A DNA stretch of 64,000 nucleotides from contig NZ_UFWZ01000001.1 of NCBI RefSeq assembly GCF_900461105.1, positions 2,569,001-2,633,000 of the forward strand, written 5' to 3'. The position numbers and the translations under genes are program-made. The notes under the pieces were generated by a model, which was given only the letters and a program-made list of their open reading frames with translations, searched no databases and was not told the DNA's origin. This stretch comes from Clostridium putrefaciens. Lineage in GTDB: Bacteria; Bacillota; Clostridia; Clostridiales; Clostridiaceae. Position 1 is the stretch's first letter. Every line of letters starts with the position of its first letter. Below are positions 9,430-17,432 of this stretch, one piece after another.

Positions 9430-10866
9430 TTATGAATTAAATACTAGTGTCTTTATTACTACTGGGACTACTTTACCATTTACTAGTGGTTTTCCAATGT
9501 CGATATAATCTCCATTTTCTACCTTCACGCTATCTATACATATTACATTGTTCTTCCTGCCAAGCTGTGCATAAATGGTTTGCCCTAAAACTTTTGCTAT
9601 ATCATTTTCTACAATTACAAATAAAGGATGCTTACTATTTATTAATGATTCCATTCCCTTTATAATTGAAGCTGCTAAGTTTTGTATATCTATAAAAGAA
9701 GGATTTTTACTCCCTTTTAAAGCTAATGCTACTAATTGACTTTCATTTTCTACATTAAACCAACTTATTTTCTCCCTTATTGCCTTTTCTAGGGCTTCAA
9801 ATCCTTGCTCTTCATCACTCTTTGACAGTTTTAAAATAGGAAGATTTTTAATTGGAAATATATCTTCTGTAGTGTAAGTAATGGTACTTCCACTAATGTC
9901 TGTGGTATGTGATCCTGCTCCAACTACTGTAGCTCTTATAGTTTCAAGAGCTGTTTTTAACTTTAAGTTTGAAAGTATACTAGATTTTTTTATTTCTTCG
10001 CCTAAAATTACTCCCATATCTCCAAATTTAAAGTAGTCACTATAATCTTCTTTGTATATATAATCTGCTACTCCACCTGAAAATGTTATATATTCTATGT
10101 TGTGACCATCTTTTAATCCCTTATTGGTTTGAAGATAATCATACATCTTACTTCTTTCTTTTAAACAAACAGATTCTTCTAAGATTCCAACCATTCTTTG
10201 GGCTATCTTTCGAAGCTTATACACATCTGCTTTATCTCCAACTTCAACTTTTACGCCTATAGATTCTGCAAGTTCTTTGATCTTAGGATATATATAATAT
10301 ATTTCTTTGGTATCCATATCTATTTTAATAAGTCTACCGCCTATATCCATGCACCCTGTATCAATAAGCTCTCCATTTTTAAATAGCGCTAAGTTGGATG
10401 TTCCTCCACCTATATCAATATTTACAACATAAGCATTTTCTTCATCTGATACCTTATCAGCACCAGCTCCTCGCCCTGCTATTATTGATTCTAAGTCAGG
10501 TCCAGCTGTTGCCACAACAAAGTCTCCTGCAAATCCACTTAATGTTTGAAGTACATCATTAGCATTTTCTTTCCTTGCAGCTTCTCCTGTTATTATTACA
10601 GCTCCAGTCTTTACATCATTTATGTTTACTTTAGCTTTTTCATATTCTCCCTTTATTATCTCTTTTACTTTTTCTTTATCTATTTTCTTTTGAGTAATAA
10701 GTGGTGTGAAATAAATTTCGCTTCTATATACTATTTCTTTGTCTACAATATTTACTCTTGGAACTGAAAAGTTACTAGCTGTATTTTCAATTGTAATGTG
10801 AGTAAATACTAATTGTGTAGTAGATGTTCCTATGTCTATACCTACGCTTAAAATTTGTTCTTTCAT
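9430..10866 (-). CDS. eutA: EutA, ethanolamine ammonia-lyase reactivase
   Basis: This 478-residue ASKHA-fold protein frees ethanolamine ammonia-lyase from damaged cobalamin at the cost of ATP. Its N terminus carries [16 protein letters not shown], followed by [31 protein letters not shown] and [11 protein letters not shown]. It begins a sub-operon after an ANTAR-controlled terminator (11053-11158). No strong Shine-Dalgarno precedes the ATG, and a long hairpin (10874-10916) ends 7 bases before the start codon, so translation may also be controlled. Confidence 0.96.
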   Translation of the reverse strand: MKEQILSVGIDIGTSTTQLVFTHITIENTASNFSVPRVNIVDKEIVYRSEIYFTPLITQKKIDKEKVKEIIKGEYEKAKVNINDVKTGAVIITGEAARKENANDVLQTLSGFAGDFVVATAGPDLESIIAGRGAGADKVSDEENAYVVNIDIGGGTSNLALFKNGELIDTGCMDIGGRLIKIDMDTKEIYYIYPKIKELAESIGVKVEVGDKADVYKLRKIAQRMVGILEESVCLKERSKMYDYLQTNKGLKDGHNIEYITFSGGVADYIYKEDYSDYFKFGDMGVILGEEIKKSSILSNLKLKTALETIRATVVGAGSHTTDISGSTITYTTEDIFPIKNLPILKLSKSDEEQGFEALEKAIREKISWFNVENESQLVALALKGSKNPSFIDIQNLAASIIKGMESLINSKHPLFVIVENDIAKVLGQTIYAQLGRKNNVICIDSVKVENGDYIDIGKPLVNGKVVPVVIKTLVFNS

Positions 10867-10873
10867 ATCGTTA

Positions 10874-10916
10874 CCGTATATAACTTAATTTTAATAAGTT
10901 AAGTTATAATTTACGG
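10874..10916 (-). promoter_or_regulatory. Stem-loop at the eutA start
   Basis: In the eutA leader, CCGTA pairs with TACGG and TATAACTTAA pairs with TTAAGTTATA, giving 15 bp with a 3-base bulge and a 10-base loop. It ends 7 bases before the eutA ATG. It is not followed by a U-run, so it is not a terminator. Position suggests an effect on translation initiation. Confidence 0.5.
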
Positions 10917-11052
10917 GCTTCCCCCTTTCTTGTTTTTTATAAACTAAGGCCAAGGTTGGATATATTATTAGTAATGATCTTAATTTAAGGGTAATACAAT
11001 TTTATCTTTCCCTAAAGAATGAATTATTAAACTTGCTAGTGCTAGATAAAAT

Positions 11053-11158
11053 AAAGCCCAGAATATTCATTAGCATATCTAAAATTACTTTTAAATATTT
11101 TCTAATAAATATTCTGGGCTTCATTGCCTTCTATAACCAAAAACCACTTTGTCTTTGG
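11053..11158 (-). promoter_or_regulatory. ANTAR (EutV) dual-hairpin antiterminator and terminator before eutA
   Basis: Hairpin P1 (11137-11158) has an 8-bp stem CCAAAGAC/GTTTTTGG and hexaloop AAAGTG. Hairpin P2 (11117-11128) has stem GGC/GCC and hexaloop AATGAA. Both loops have A at position 1 and G at position 4, as known for ANTAR-bound RNA. P2 overlaps the first arm of a terminator (AAGCCCAGAATATT paired with its complement across about 40 bases, then a U-rich stretch at 11045-11053). EutV binding should block the terminator. The intergenic interval 10867-11168 holds only this element and the eutA stem-loop. Confidence 0.88.
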
Positions 11159-11168
11159 ATTTCCTAAT

Positions 11169-12590
11169 TTAATTTTTAAAATCAAAAGTCATGGTTGTTC
11201 CATTAGAATTAGACTGAATATCTAGCTGTCCTTTTAGCTTATCCGAAATCAAACTATTCATTATCATAAGACCTAAGCTAGTTTTCGGTGCCTTATTTAC
11301 ATTAAACCCAACTCCATTATCCATAACCGATATTGTTGAATAGACATTGCCTTTTTCTACATTTATTGTTATCTTTCCATCTTCTCTACCTGTAAAAGCG
11401 TGCTTTAAACAGTTTTGAATAGCCTCATTTACTATTAGTGATATTGCTGTAGACTTATCTGAACTAATGATTAAATCATCACCTATAACCTCAATTGATA
11501 AATTTAACTTTTCATTCTTTTCAAAGCTTATCATATAAGATTTAATCTTATATATAACATCTTTTATATTAACATCATCAATGCCTTCTTTTGCAAGCAT
11601 TTCGTGAGTTATTGCTATGCTTAAAATTCTATTTATACTATCATCTATAGCGGCTCTAAACTCTTCGCCTTGAATCCTTCTTGATTGAAGTCTCAAAAGG
11701 CTTGCTATAGTTTGAAGATTATTTTTGACTCTGTGATGTATTTCTTTTATCACTACAGATTTTAACACTAATTCTCTTTCTTTTTCCTTTAAATCGGTAA
11801 TGTCTTTTATAAGCATTACAACCTTTAAAACCTTACTACTTTGAACTATATACTTTACCTGGAAACACATCTCGCCAATATCTATTTCTTCTACTTCTAT
11901 AGACTTACCATCAATTAACTCACCTATAGTATACTTTGATAATGATAAATTAGAAAAGTCCATTCCCACTAACTCTTGGTGATATCCAAGCTTTTTATAC
12001 AACTCTTCTGCTACTGGGTTTTTGAATCTTAATACTCCATCTTCATCAAATACAAGTATAGCATCATCTATATGATATGTAATATTTCCATCTTCATATT
12101 TGCTCTTTTTACTTTCTATTTGAGATAGTAACTCTTCATTGGTTTCTGCTAGTATTGCTAGCTTTCTACTTTCCCTTATGTCTTCTGTAACATCTTGTTC
12201 TGAAATAATAACAGCAATAACCTCATCTTTATGATTCTTTATAGCCTCAACATTTTGTTTCACAAGCATATTTTCTTGTGTAGTAGCTTTTATATCTCTT
12301 GAAGCTATACCAGTTTGTAGTGTCCTTAGTACAGCAGGTTCATTTTGCCTTATGGCAAGCTTCCCTACAACATCTTCTTTGTAAAACGATGTTGCTTCTC
12401 TAGTTTTTGCACTAGCCACTACTATAGCTGTATTCTTTTCATTTTTCACCATGCAATCTATGAACACATCAGCTTTTGAAGAATCAGCTACAAATTGAAG
12501 AGTTTTAGCTATGCTTTGTATTATTTCAATATCATCTTCAGTTAAAGAAGTATAACTTAAACATATTTCTCTTATTTCATTCATATTCAT
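11169..12590 (-). CDS. eutW: EutW, ethanolamine-sensing histidine kinase
   Basis: This 473-residue soluble kinase has a GAF-like H_kinase_N sensor (about residues 10-135), a PAS domain (about 165-280), an HisKA_2 phosphoacceptor segment VVIKEIHHRVKNNLQTIASLLRLQ, and a C-terminal HATPase with NEAIQNCLKHAF and DNGVGFN. In related organisms EutW senses ethanolamine and phosphorylates EutV. It starts 8 bases after eutV. No membrane segment is present, so it senses a cytoplasmic signal. Confidence 0.95.
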   Translation of the reverse strand: MNMNEIREICLSYTSLTEDDIEIIQSIAKTLQFVADSSKADVFIDCMVKNEKNTAIVVASAKTREATSFYKEDVVGKLAIRQNEPAVLRTLQTGIASRDIKATTQENMLVKQNVEAIKNHKDEVIAVIISEQDVTEDIRESRKLAILAETNEELLSQIESKKSKYEDGNITYHIDDAILVFDEDGVLRFKNPVAEELYKKLGYHQELVGMDFSNLSLSKYTIGELIDGKSIEVEEIDIGEMCFQVKYIVQSSKVLKVVMLIKDITDLKEKERELVLKSVVIKEIHHRVKNNLQTIASLLRLQSRRIQGEEFRAAIDDSINRILSIAITHEMLAKEGIDDVNIKDVIYKIKSYMISFEKNEKLNLSIEVIGDDLIISSDKSTAISLIVNEAIQNCLKHAFTGREDGKITINVEKGNVYSTISVMDNGVGFNVNKAPKTSLGLMIMNSLISDKLKGQLDIQSNSNGTTMTFDFKN

Positions 12591-12598
12591 TCCTACTT

Positions 12599-13177
12599 TT
12601 AAGATTCTTCTTCGCTAATTATTATTATTCTAGCTATTTCTTCCATGGTTGTTCTCTTTTTCATGCTAATATCTCTTATATATGTATAAGCATCATTTTC
12701 AGAAATATTATTTTTTGACATGAGTATACCCTTAGCTTTTTCTATAACTTTTCTTGACTCTAGCTTCTTTTCTAAAACTTTAACATTCTTTTTTATCTCT
12801 TTGATTTCTTTATGTCTTGATAAACAAACTTCTATAGTTGCAACTAAAGATTTATTGTCTATAGGTTTCACTAAATATCCTATAGCCCCCACTTCTTTAG
12901 CTTTTTCTATAAATATTTTATCACTATAAGCACTTAATAGTATTACCTCTCCTGCAAGTTCTTCTTTTAAGATTATCTTAGTTGCATTTAGGCCATCTAA
13001 AAGTGGCATCTTTATGTCCATAATTATCAAATCAGGTAAATGCTTTCGTGCAAGCTCTATAACATCAAAACCATCTGAGGCTTCAGCTACTACATTGTAG
13101 CCTTCTTCCTCTAGCATTTCCTTCATATCCATTCTTGTAATAGGTTCATCATCGGCTATTACAATTCGTTTGTCCAT
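12599..13177 (-). CDS. eutV: EutV, ANTAR-domain response regulator (antiterminator)
   Basis: The protein has 192 residues. Residues 1-120 are a receiver with DDEP near residue 10, phosphoacceptor Asp in LIIMDIKMP, and Lys in YLVKPID. After a coiled coil comes an ANTAR domain with EKAKGILMSKNNISENDAYTYIR and a C-terminal helix. Phosphorylated EutV dimers bind paired hexaloop hairpins in nascent RNA and prevent termination. Three such targets lie in this operon (before eutG, eutS and eutA), so the regulator controls its own cluster. Confidence 0.96.
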   Translation of the reverse strand: MDKRIVIADDEPITRMDMKEMLEEEGYNVVAEASDGFDVIELARKHLPDLIIMDIKMPLLDGLNATKIILKEELAGEVILLSAYSDKIFIEKAKEVGAIGYLVKPIDNKSLVATIEVCLSRHKEIKEIKKNVKVLEKKLESRKVIEKAKGILMSKNNISENDAYTYIRDISMKKRTTMEEIARIIIISEEES

Positions 13178-13241
13178 GGTCTTCCACCTCTTTTAATAAA
13201 CATCATAGGTTATTCTTTAAAACCATTTTATCATAAAAACC

Positions 13242-13676
13242 TTAATTGCACTCTAAAAATCTTTTTAATTCTTGAATTTCTTTTTTTTCTGCAGCATTTA
13301 CACAAAATATTTTTTCAGCTCCTGCTGTAATTAAAAACTCTTCGGTTCTTTTTAGAGACTTTTCATCCTTACACAAATCGATCTTAGTACAAATACCTAT
13401 AACTTCTTTATTAAACATATTTCCAAATCCAGGTGGGAAGTTGCTGGTGTCATTGCTTGAGTCCTGAACTAACGCAATGACGTCTGCTTCTGCTGATGTT
13501 ACTATTAGTGCATTATAATATATTCTGTTATCTAAGTACTCTCCTGGAGTATCTATTATATAATCACCAAACTCTATAGATTGCGTCTTTTTATATATTA
13601 TTATTTCATCTATTAAAGCTTGACTAAGTGTAGTCTTTCCAGCTCCTATGGATCCTATAAGCATTATCTTTTTCAA
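13242..13676 (-). CDS. eutP: EutP, small P-loop GTPase-like protein
   Basis: This 144-residue protein has a Walker A/G1 motif GSIGAGKTTL at residues 8-17, a G3-like DTPGEYLDN near residue 44, and a G4-like CTKIDLC near residue 106. It is typical of the EutP/PduV family, some members of which have been reported to have acetate kinase activity. It lies 11 bases after eutS and before eutV. Confidence 0.94.
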   Translation of the reverse strand: MKKIMLIGSIGAGKTTLSQALIDEIIIYKKTQSIEFGDYIIDTPGEYLDNRIYYNALIVTSAEADVIALVQDSSNDTSNFPPGFGNMFNKEVIGICTKIDLCKDEKSLKRTEEFLITAGAEKIFCVNAAEKKEIQELKRFLECN

Positions 13677-13687
13677 ACTATTTCCTC

Positions 13688-14032
13688 CTAGGATTTTGTT
13701 ATATCAGTGATTGTGAATTTTAAAACATTTTTAAGCACATTGCAAACTTCTCTTAAAGCAGCCTCTACGCTTGAAACATCTCCAAGTACCACAAGTGATC
13801 CACTAAATCTATCGATAAATCCTATTTCAACTCCTGCTGCCTTAGTAGCAACATCTGATGCTATTATAGCCGCTTCACTTGGAGTTATTGTAAGTATTCC
13901 TATTGCTTCTGCATTTTCTTCACTAAGTCCTAACTTTTTGTATATTGATTTATTAGGATGTGCAATTAAGTGAGCTAAAGTAACTTGTTTACCAGGAACA
14001 TATTCCTGAATAACCCTTTGTTTTTCTTCCAT
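13688..14032 (-). CDS. eutS: EutS, bent hexameric BMC shell protein
   Basis: This 114-residue BMC protein has the family sequence [39 protein letters not shown] and a C-terminal strand. EutS hexamers are bent and are thought to form shell edges. The start at 14032 is chosen because GGAGTGGGA lies just upstream. The longer frame back to 14074 would begin with TTG inside the terminator hairpin of the leader, which makes it unlikely. It is the first gene after the eutS promoter and attenuator. Confidence 0.96.
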   Translation of the reverse strand: MEEKQRVIQEYVPGKQVTLAHLIAHPNKSIYKKLGLSEENAEAIGILTITPSEAAIIASDVATKAAGVEIGFIDRFSGSLVVLGDVSSVEAALREVCNVLKNVLKFTITDITKS

Positions 14033-14062
14033 TTTTCCCACTCCATTCCATCTAAAGACATA

Positions 14063-14137
14063 AAAGCTCCTCAAAGCACTATTAATGCATTTTAAGGAGC
14101 TTCATTGCTCTAATTATAATTGTACGCCGTTGCACAA
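14063..14137 (-). promoter_or_regulatory. ANTAR (EutV) dual-hairpin antiterminator and terminator before eutS
   Basis: P1 (14120-14137) is TTGTGC-AACGGC-GTACAA with a 6-bp stem. P2 (14097-14110) is GAGC-AATGAA-GCTC. Both hexaloops have A1 and G4, the ANTAR recognition bases. P2 shares its 3' arm with the terminator AAGCTCCTT...GAGGAGCTT followed by TTTTATGTCTTT. The perfect promoter at 14164-14192 lies directly upstream. Confidence 0.93.
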
Positions 14138-14163
14138 TTAACATTTATTTAACTTATGCTTAA

Positions 14164-14192
14164 ATTATAATAGTATACACTTTAATTGTCAA
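14164..14192 (-). promoter_or_regulatory. Sigma-A promoter of eutS
   Basis: On the minus strand TTGACA (14187-14192) and TATAAT (14164-14169) are separated by exactly 17 bases. Both hexamers are consensus. Transcription would start about 15-20 bases before ANTAR hairpin P1. Confidence 0.88.
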
Positions 14193-14228
14193 ATGTTTTT
14201 GAAAACCTTTTTTAAGTTTATATCACAA

Positions 14229-15410
14229 TTATTTTCCTTCGTAGACAACATTAAACAATGCGTTGAATTCTTCTATTGTTGGCTTTCTAGGGCTTGTAAT
14301 TGTACAACTGTCTTTTAAAGCTATTTCTGAAAGTTCTTTTAGATTGTCATCAAAATCTTTTTTGCTAACATTAACTTCTTTAACACTTGATGGTATGTTT
14401 AATGTTTTCTTTAAAGAATTTATAGCTCTTACTAAAGATTTAACACCTTCTCTAACATTATTACTACTTGTAATATTCAAGAACTTAGCAATCTTTGCAT
14501 ATCTTATTGCAGTATCACTATATTGAATCTTATTATCGAATCTATTATCAGAGCTTAAATCTGCATTAAATTCTACAACATAAGGAAGTAATATTGCATT
14601 TGCTTTTCCATGAGGAATATGGAATCTTCCACCTAATATGTGAGCCATGCTATGATTTATCCCAAGTGAAGCATTTGTAAATGCCATTCCCGCTATACAA
14701 GAAGCGTTATGCATCTTTTCTCTTGCCTCTAGGTCATTTCCATTTTTATATGCCTTTTCTAGATATTCAAATACTAGCTTTATAGCCTTTTCTGCTAAAG
14801 CATCACTAAAATCTGAATGTTCAGTAGATACGTAAGCTTCTATAGCATGAGTTAGCACATCCATACCTGTATCCGCTGTTATAAAATTTGGAACACTTTT
14901 TACAAGAGTTGCATCTAATATGGCCATCTCTGGAACCATAGATTCTTCAACTAATGGATACTTAACATTATACTTTTTATCAGTTACAACTGAAAAAGAT
15001 GTAACTTCTGATCCTGTACCACTAGTAGTTGGTATAGCTATCAGCATAACCTTTTTATCTTCTGATACATTCTTTAACCCTTTATTTATAAGATCTCTAA
15101 AGTGACTTATAGCCTTTGCAGCATCAATAGCTGAACCTCCACCTAAAGCAATTAGAACTTCTGGTTTAAATGCATCCATAGCTTTAATTCCTTTTGATAT
15201 TGTTTCAAGTGGTGGATCTGGAACTATGTCAGAAAAGATTTCATATTCAATATTTGCAGCTTCTAAATTTTCTGTAACCTTAGTCACCATTCCTGATGTA
15301 ACCATAAATGGATCCGTTACAATAAATGCCCTTTTACATTGAAGCTTACTAAGCTCTTCAAGCTTTCCAACTCCAAAATAAACATTAGGCCCTACTTTAA
15401 AATTACCCAT
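14229..15410 (-). CDS. eutG: EutG, iron-containing alcohol dehydrogenase
   Basis: This 393-residue group III alcohol dehydrogenase reduces acetaldehyde to ethanol and regenerates NAD+. It has the nucleotide-binding motif ALGGGSAIDAAKA near residue 95, PTTSGTGSEVTSFSV, and the metal-binding region HAIEAYVS then NHSMAHILGGRFHIPHGKANAILLP. The N terminus lacks an obvious encapsulation helix. It is the first gene of the eut cluster and has its own ANTAR leader upstream (15521-15583). Confidence 0.94.
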   Translation of the reverse strand: MGNFKVGPNVYFGVGKLEELSKLQCKRAFIVTDPFMVTSGMVTKVTENLEAANIEYEIFSDIVPDPPLETISKGIKAMDAFKPEVLIALGGGSAIDAAKAISHFRDLINKGLKNVSEDKKVMLIAIPTTSGTGSEVTSFSVVTDKKYNVKYPLVEESMVPEMAILDATLVKSVPNFITADTGMDVLTHAIEAYVSTEHSDFSDALAEKAIKLVFEYLEKAYKNGNDLEAREKMHNASCIAGMAFTNASLGINHSMAHILGGRFHIPHGKANAILLPYVVEFNADLSSDNRFDNKIQYSDTAIRYAKIAKFLNITSSNNVREGVKSLVRAINSLKKTLNIPSSVKEVNVSKKDFDDNLKELSEIALKDSCTITSPRKPTIEEFNALFNVVYEGK

Positions 15411-15520
15411 ACTTTCACTTCCTAAGCTTAAATTTTGTTTTTCTTTAGTTTCTTTAGTTTTAACTTTATTTATTCTTTAGCTAGCTTTATTTAAATTTAT
15501 ATTTTTATATAAAAATATAA

Positions 15521-15583
15521 AAACCCCCTAAGAAAATTCTTAAGGAGCTTCATCACTCTTTATAATTACACGCCATTGTGTAA
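15521..15583 (-). promoter_or_regulatory. ANTAR-type leader and terminator before eutG (variant P2 loop)
   Basis: P1 (15566-15583) is TTACAC-AATGGC-GTGTAA, a perfect stem with A1 and G4 in the hexaloop. P2 (15545-15558) is GAGT-GATGAA-GCTC; its loop begins with G, not A. P2 overlaps an 11-bp terminator stem (CTCCTTAAGAA with TTCTTAGGGGG) followed by TTTTTATATTTTT. The rest of 15411-15838 holds a 17-bp direct repeat and no clear consensus promoter for eutG. Confidence 0.85.
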
Positions 15584-15688
15584 CTTTATCTTTATTATCT
15601 TTTTAAATTGTATACCCTTACCTTATAAGTTTGTACATGTTCATTTTATAACTTTAAAATATTACTGTCAAGGTGATTTAACTATATC

Positions 15689-15733
15689 GGGGACAGTTCA
15701 CAATTAACGATACGATGGGGACAGTTCACAATT
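15689..15733. repeat. Two direct copies of a 17-bp motif, GGGGACAGTTCACAATT
   Basis: Exact copies at 15689-15705 and 15717-15733, 28 bp apart, lie in the divergent intergenic region between eutG and the ABC ATPase gene. Motifs beginning GGGGACAG recur near REP-associated Y1 transposases in other bacteria. No transposase is present here. Confidence 0.8.
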
Positions 15734-15838
15734 TTAATATTTATGGAAAATTTAATATAACATATATTAGCAAAATGTTATAATAATAGTAGTTCGTATT
15801 TTTCAGCATATTTTTTAATGTGAAATGGAGGTGAATTA

Positions 15839-16507
15839 ATGTCCTTAGTACAATGTTCTAATGTAATAAAGAACTTTCAAATGGGTAAAGTACAAGTTGA
15901 AATTTTAAGAGGGGTTAGTTTAAATATTGAAAAGGGGGAATTTGCTGCTATTATCGGGGAATCAGGCTCTGGTAAATCTACTCTTTTAAACATTTTAGGG
16001 GGACTTATGCCCTTTGATAAGGGTGAAGTATCTATAGCTGATACTAATTTACATAACTTAAATGAAAATCAGCGCGCGCTTTTTAGAAGAAAAAGTATAG
16101 GATTTATATTTCAGTCTTATAATCTGCTCCCACAATTAACAGCCTTTGAAAATGTTGAGATGCCTTTAATTTTTACTGGCATGTCTAAAGTAAATAGGAA
16201 AAAAACTGTTCTAGATATTTTAGAACGTGTAGGTCTTAAAGATAGGATGAATCATAAGCCCTCAGAACTTTCAGGGGGACAGCAACAAAGAGTTTCAATA
16301 GCTAGGGCCTTAGTTAATAATCCTTCTATAATTCTTGCAGACGAACCTACAGGAAACTTAGATAGTAAGACAAGCATTGAAATTTTAGATTTACTGAAAG
16401 GACTTAATGAGTCGTTAAATATGACCTTTGTAGTGGTTACTCACTCAAAAAGGGTTTGTGATTATGCTGACAGCATAATTAAAATGAAAGATGGTCTACT
16501 AGAATAA
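15839..16507 (+). CDS. ABC transporter ATP-binding protein, MacB/LolD type
   Basis: This 222-residue ATPase has Walker A GESGSGKSTLLN, Q-loop FIFQSYNLLPQ, signature LSGGQQQRVSIARAL, Walker B IILADEPTGNLD and switch His in VVTHSKR. It belongs to the group that powers MacB/LolCDE-like FtsX-fold permeases, which work as mechanotransmission machines. It heads a three-gene operon with a secreted protein and the permease (17433-18746). GGAGGT precedes the ATG. A TATAAT-like -10 is seen at 15779-15784 but no good -35. Confidence 0.93.
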   Translation: MSLVQCSNVIKNFQMGKVQVEILRGVSLNIEKGEFAAIIGESGSGKSTLLNILGGLMPFDKGEVSIADTNLHNLNENQRALFRRKSIGFIFQSYNLLPQLTAFENVEMPLIFTGMSKVNRKKTVLDILERVGLKDRMNHKPSELSGGQQQRVSIARALVNNPSIILADEPTGNLDSKTSIEILDLLKGLNESLNMTFVVVTHSKRVCDYADSIIKMKDGLLE

Positions 16508-16525
16508 TTATTACAGGAGGTTTAT

Positions 16526-17431
16526 ATGAAAAAGACTTTTATAAAAATTACTTTAGCCCTAGCTCTTGTCTTATCCATTGGTATTAATACTGTTCCAGCC
16601 TTCGCTGAAACTCAAGGGGGGATTCCCGGAATGCCAAGTGATGGAGCAATTCCAAGCAGCATGCAGCAAGTACAATCCCAAAGTCAGGGTATACAATCCA
16701 AAAAGCTTATTATATCTGAAGTTACAACAGACCCTGCTTTTATAGAACCTGGAAAGGAATTTACCCTTAATTTTAAGATACAAAATAAGTCTTCAAATAA
16801 ACTTGAAAATATCGCTTTAAGCATATTAGGTATCGAAGGTAAAAATGTTCTTGAAGGCTTTTCACCAGTTGGAACTACAAATGAAATCTATTATGGAGGA
16901 CTAAACAAAGGCGGTACTGGAGAAATATCCTTAAAACTTATAGGTTCTCCCTCCATTAAATCAGGAATATATAACTTTAATATTAATTGTTCATTTAACG
17001 AAAGTGGAAATTCCCCAGTAGAAATAAATAAGGTTTGTGGGATAATTGTGAAAAATACTTCAAATATGATGATTACTGAATTCAAACCTTTAGAAAATGG
17101 AAATATAACTGGAAGCTTTCTAAATGCAGGTAAGGGATCTTTAAATAAGGTTATGGTAAACATTACAGCTGGCGATAAAGACATTTCAAAATATATAGGG
17201 GCTATGGAAGCTGAAGTTGAGGAAAGTTTTGATGAAGCTCTTGGAAGTTTTGAATCAGATACCTCTGGTAATGTAGTAATTAGCTTTAATGATGAAATGG
17301 GCATAGAAAACAAAATAGAAAAGTCATTCACAATTAAAGGTACTAATATAGTAACTGCTACAAAGCCGGTTTCAGAAAAAAAGTGGTCTTTTAAATCTGT
17401 ATTCAAAAAACTTTTTGGACTAGGTTCTTAG
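16526..17431 (+). CDS. Secreted protein of a MacB-like ABC operon
   Basis: The first 27 residues form a classical signal peptide (lysines, then ITLALALVLSIGI and AFA cleavage site). The mature part has a Met/Gln/Ser-rich stretch and two immunoglobulin-like beta domains similar to CARDB repeats (about residues 60-165 and 175-270). Gene order, ATPase then exported protein then FtsX-type permease, resembles tripartite exporters in which an extracellular adaptor partners the permease. The permease starts 1 base after its stop, so they are coupled. Substrate unknown. Confidence 0.8.
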   Translation: MKKTFIKITLALALVLSIGINTVPAFAETQGGIPGMPSDGAIPSSMQQVQSQSQGIQSKKLIISEVTTDPAFIEPGKEFTLNFKIQNKSSNKLENIALSILGIEGKNVLEGFSPVGTTNEIYYGGLNKGGTGEISLKLIGSPSIKSGIYNFNINCSFNESGNSPVEINKVCGIIVKNTSNMMITEFKPLENGNITGSFLNAGKGSLNKVMVNITAGDKDISKYIGAMEAEVEESFDEALGSFESDTSGNVVISFNDEMGIENKIEKSFTIKGTNIVTATKPVSEKKWSFKSVFKKLFGLGS

Positions 17432-17432
17432 T

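Noticed and set aside
14033-14074. Longer eutS product starting with TTG at 14074
   Set aside because: The start would lie inside the terminator stem and without a Shine-Dalgarno. The ATG at 14032 has GGAGTGGGA and gives the family length.
10867-15838. Cobalamin riboswitch or EutX-like RNA in the eut leaders
   Set aside because: No B12-box sequence is visible on the minus strand in 10867-11168, 14033-14228 or 15411-15838. The visible structures are explained by ANTAR hairpins and terminators.
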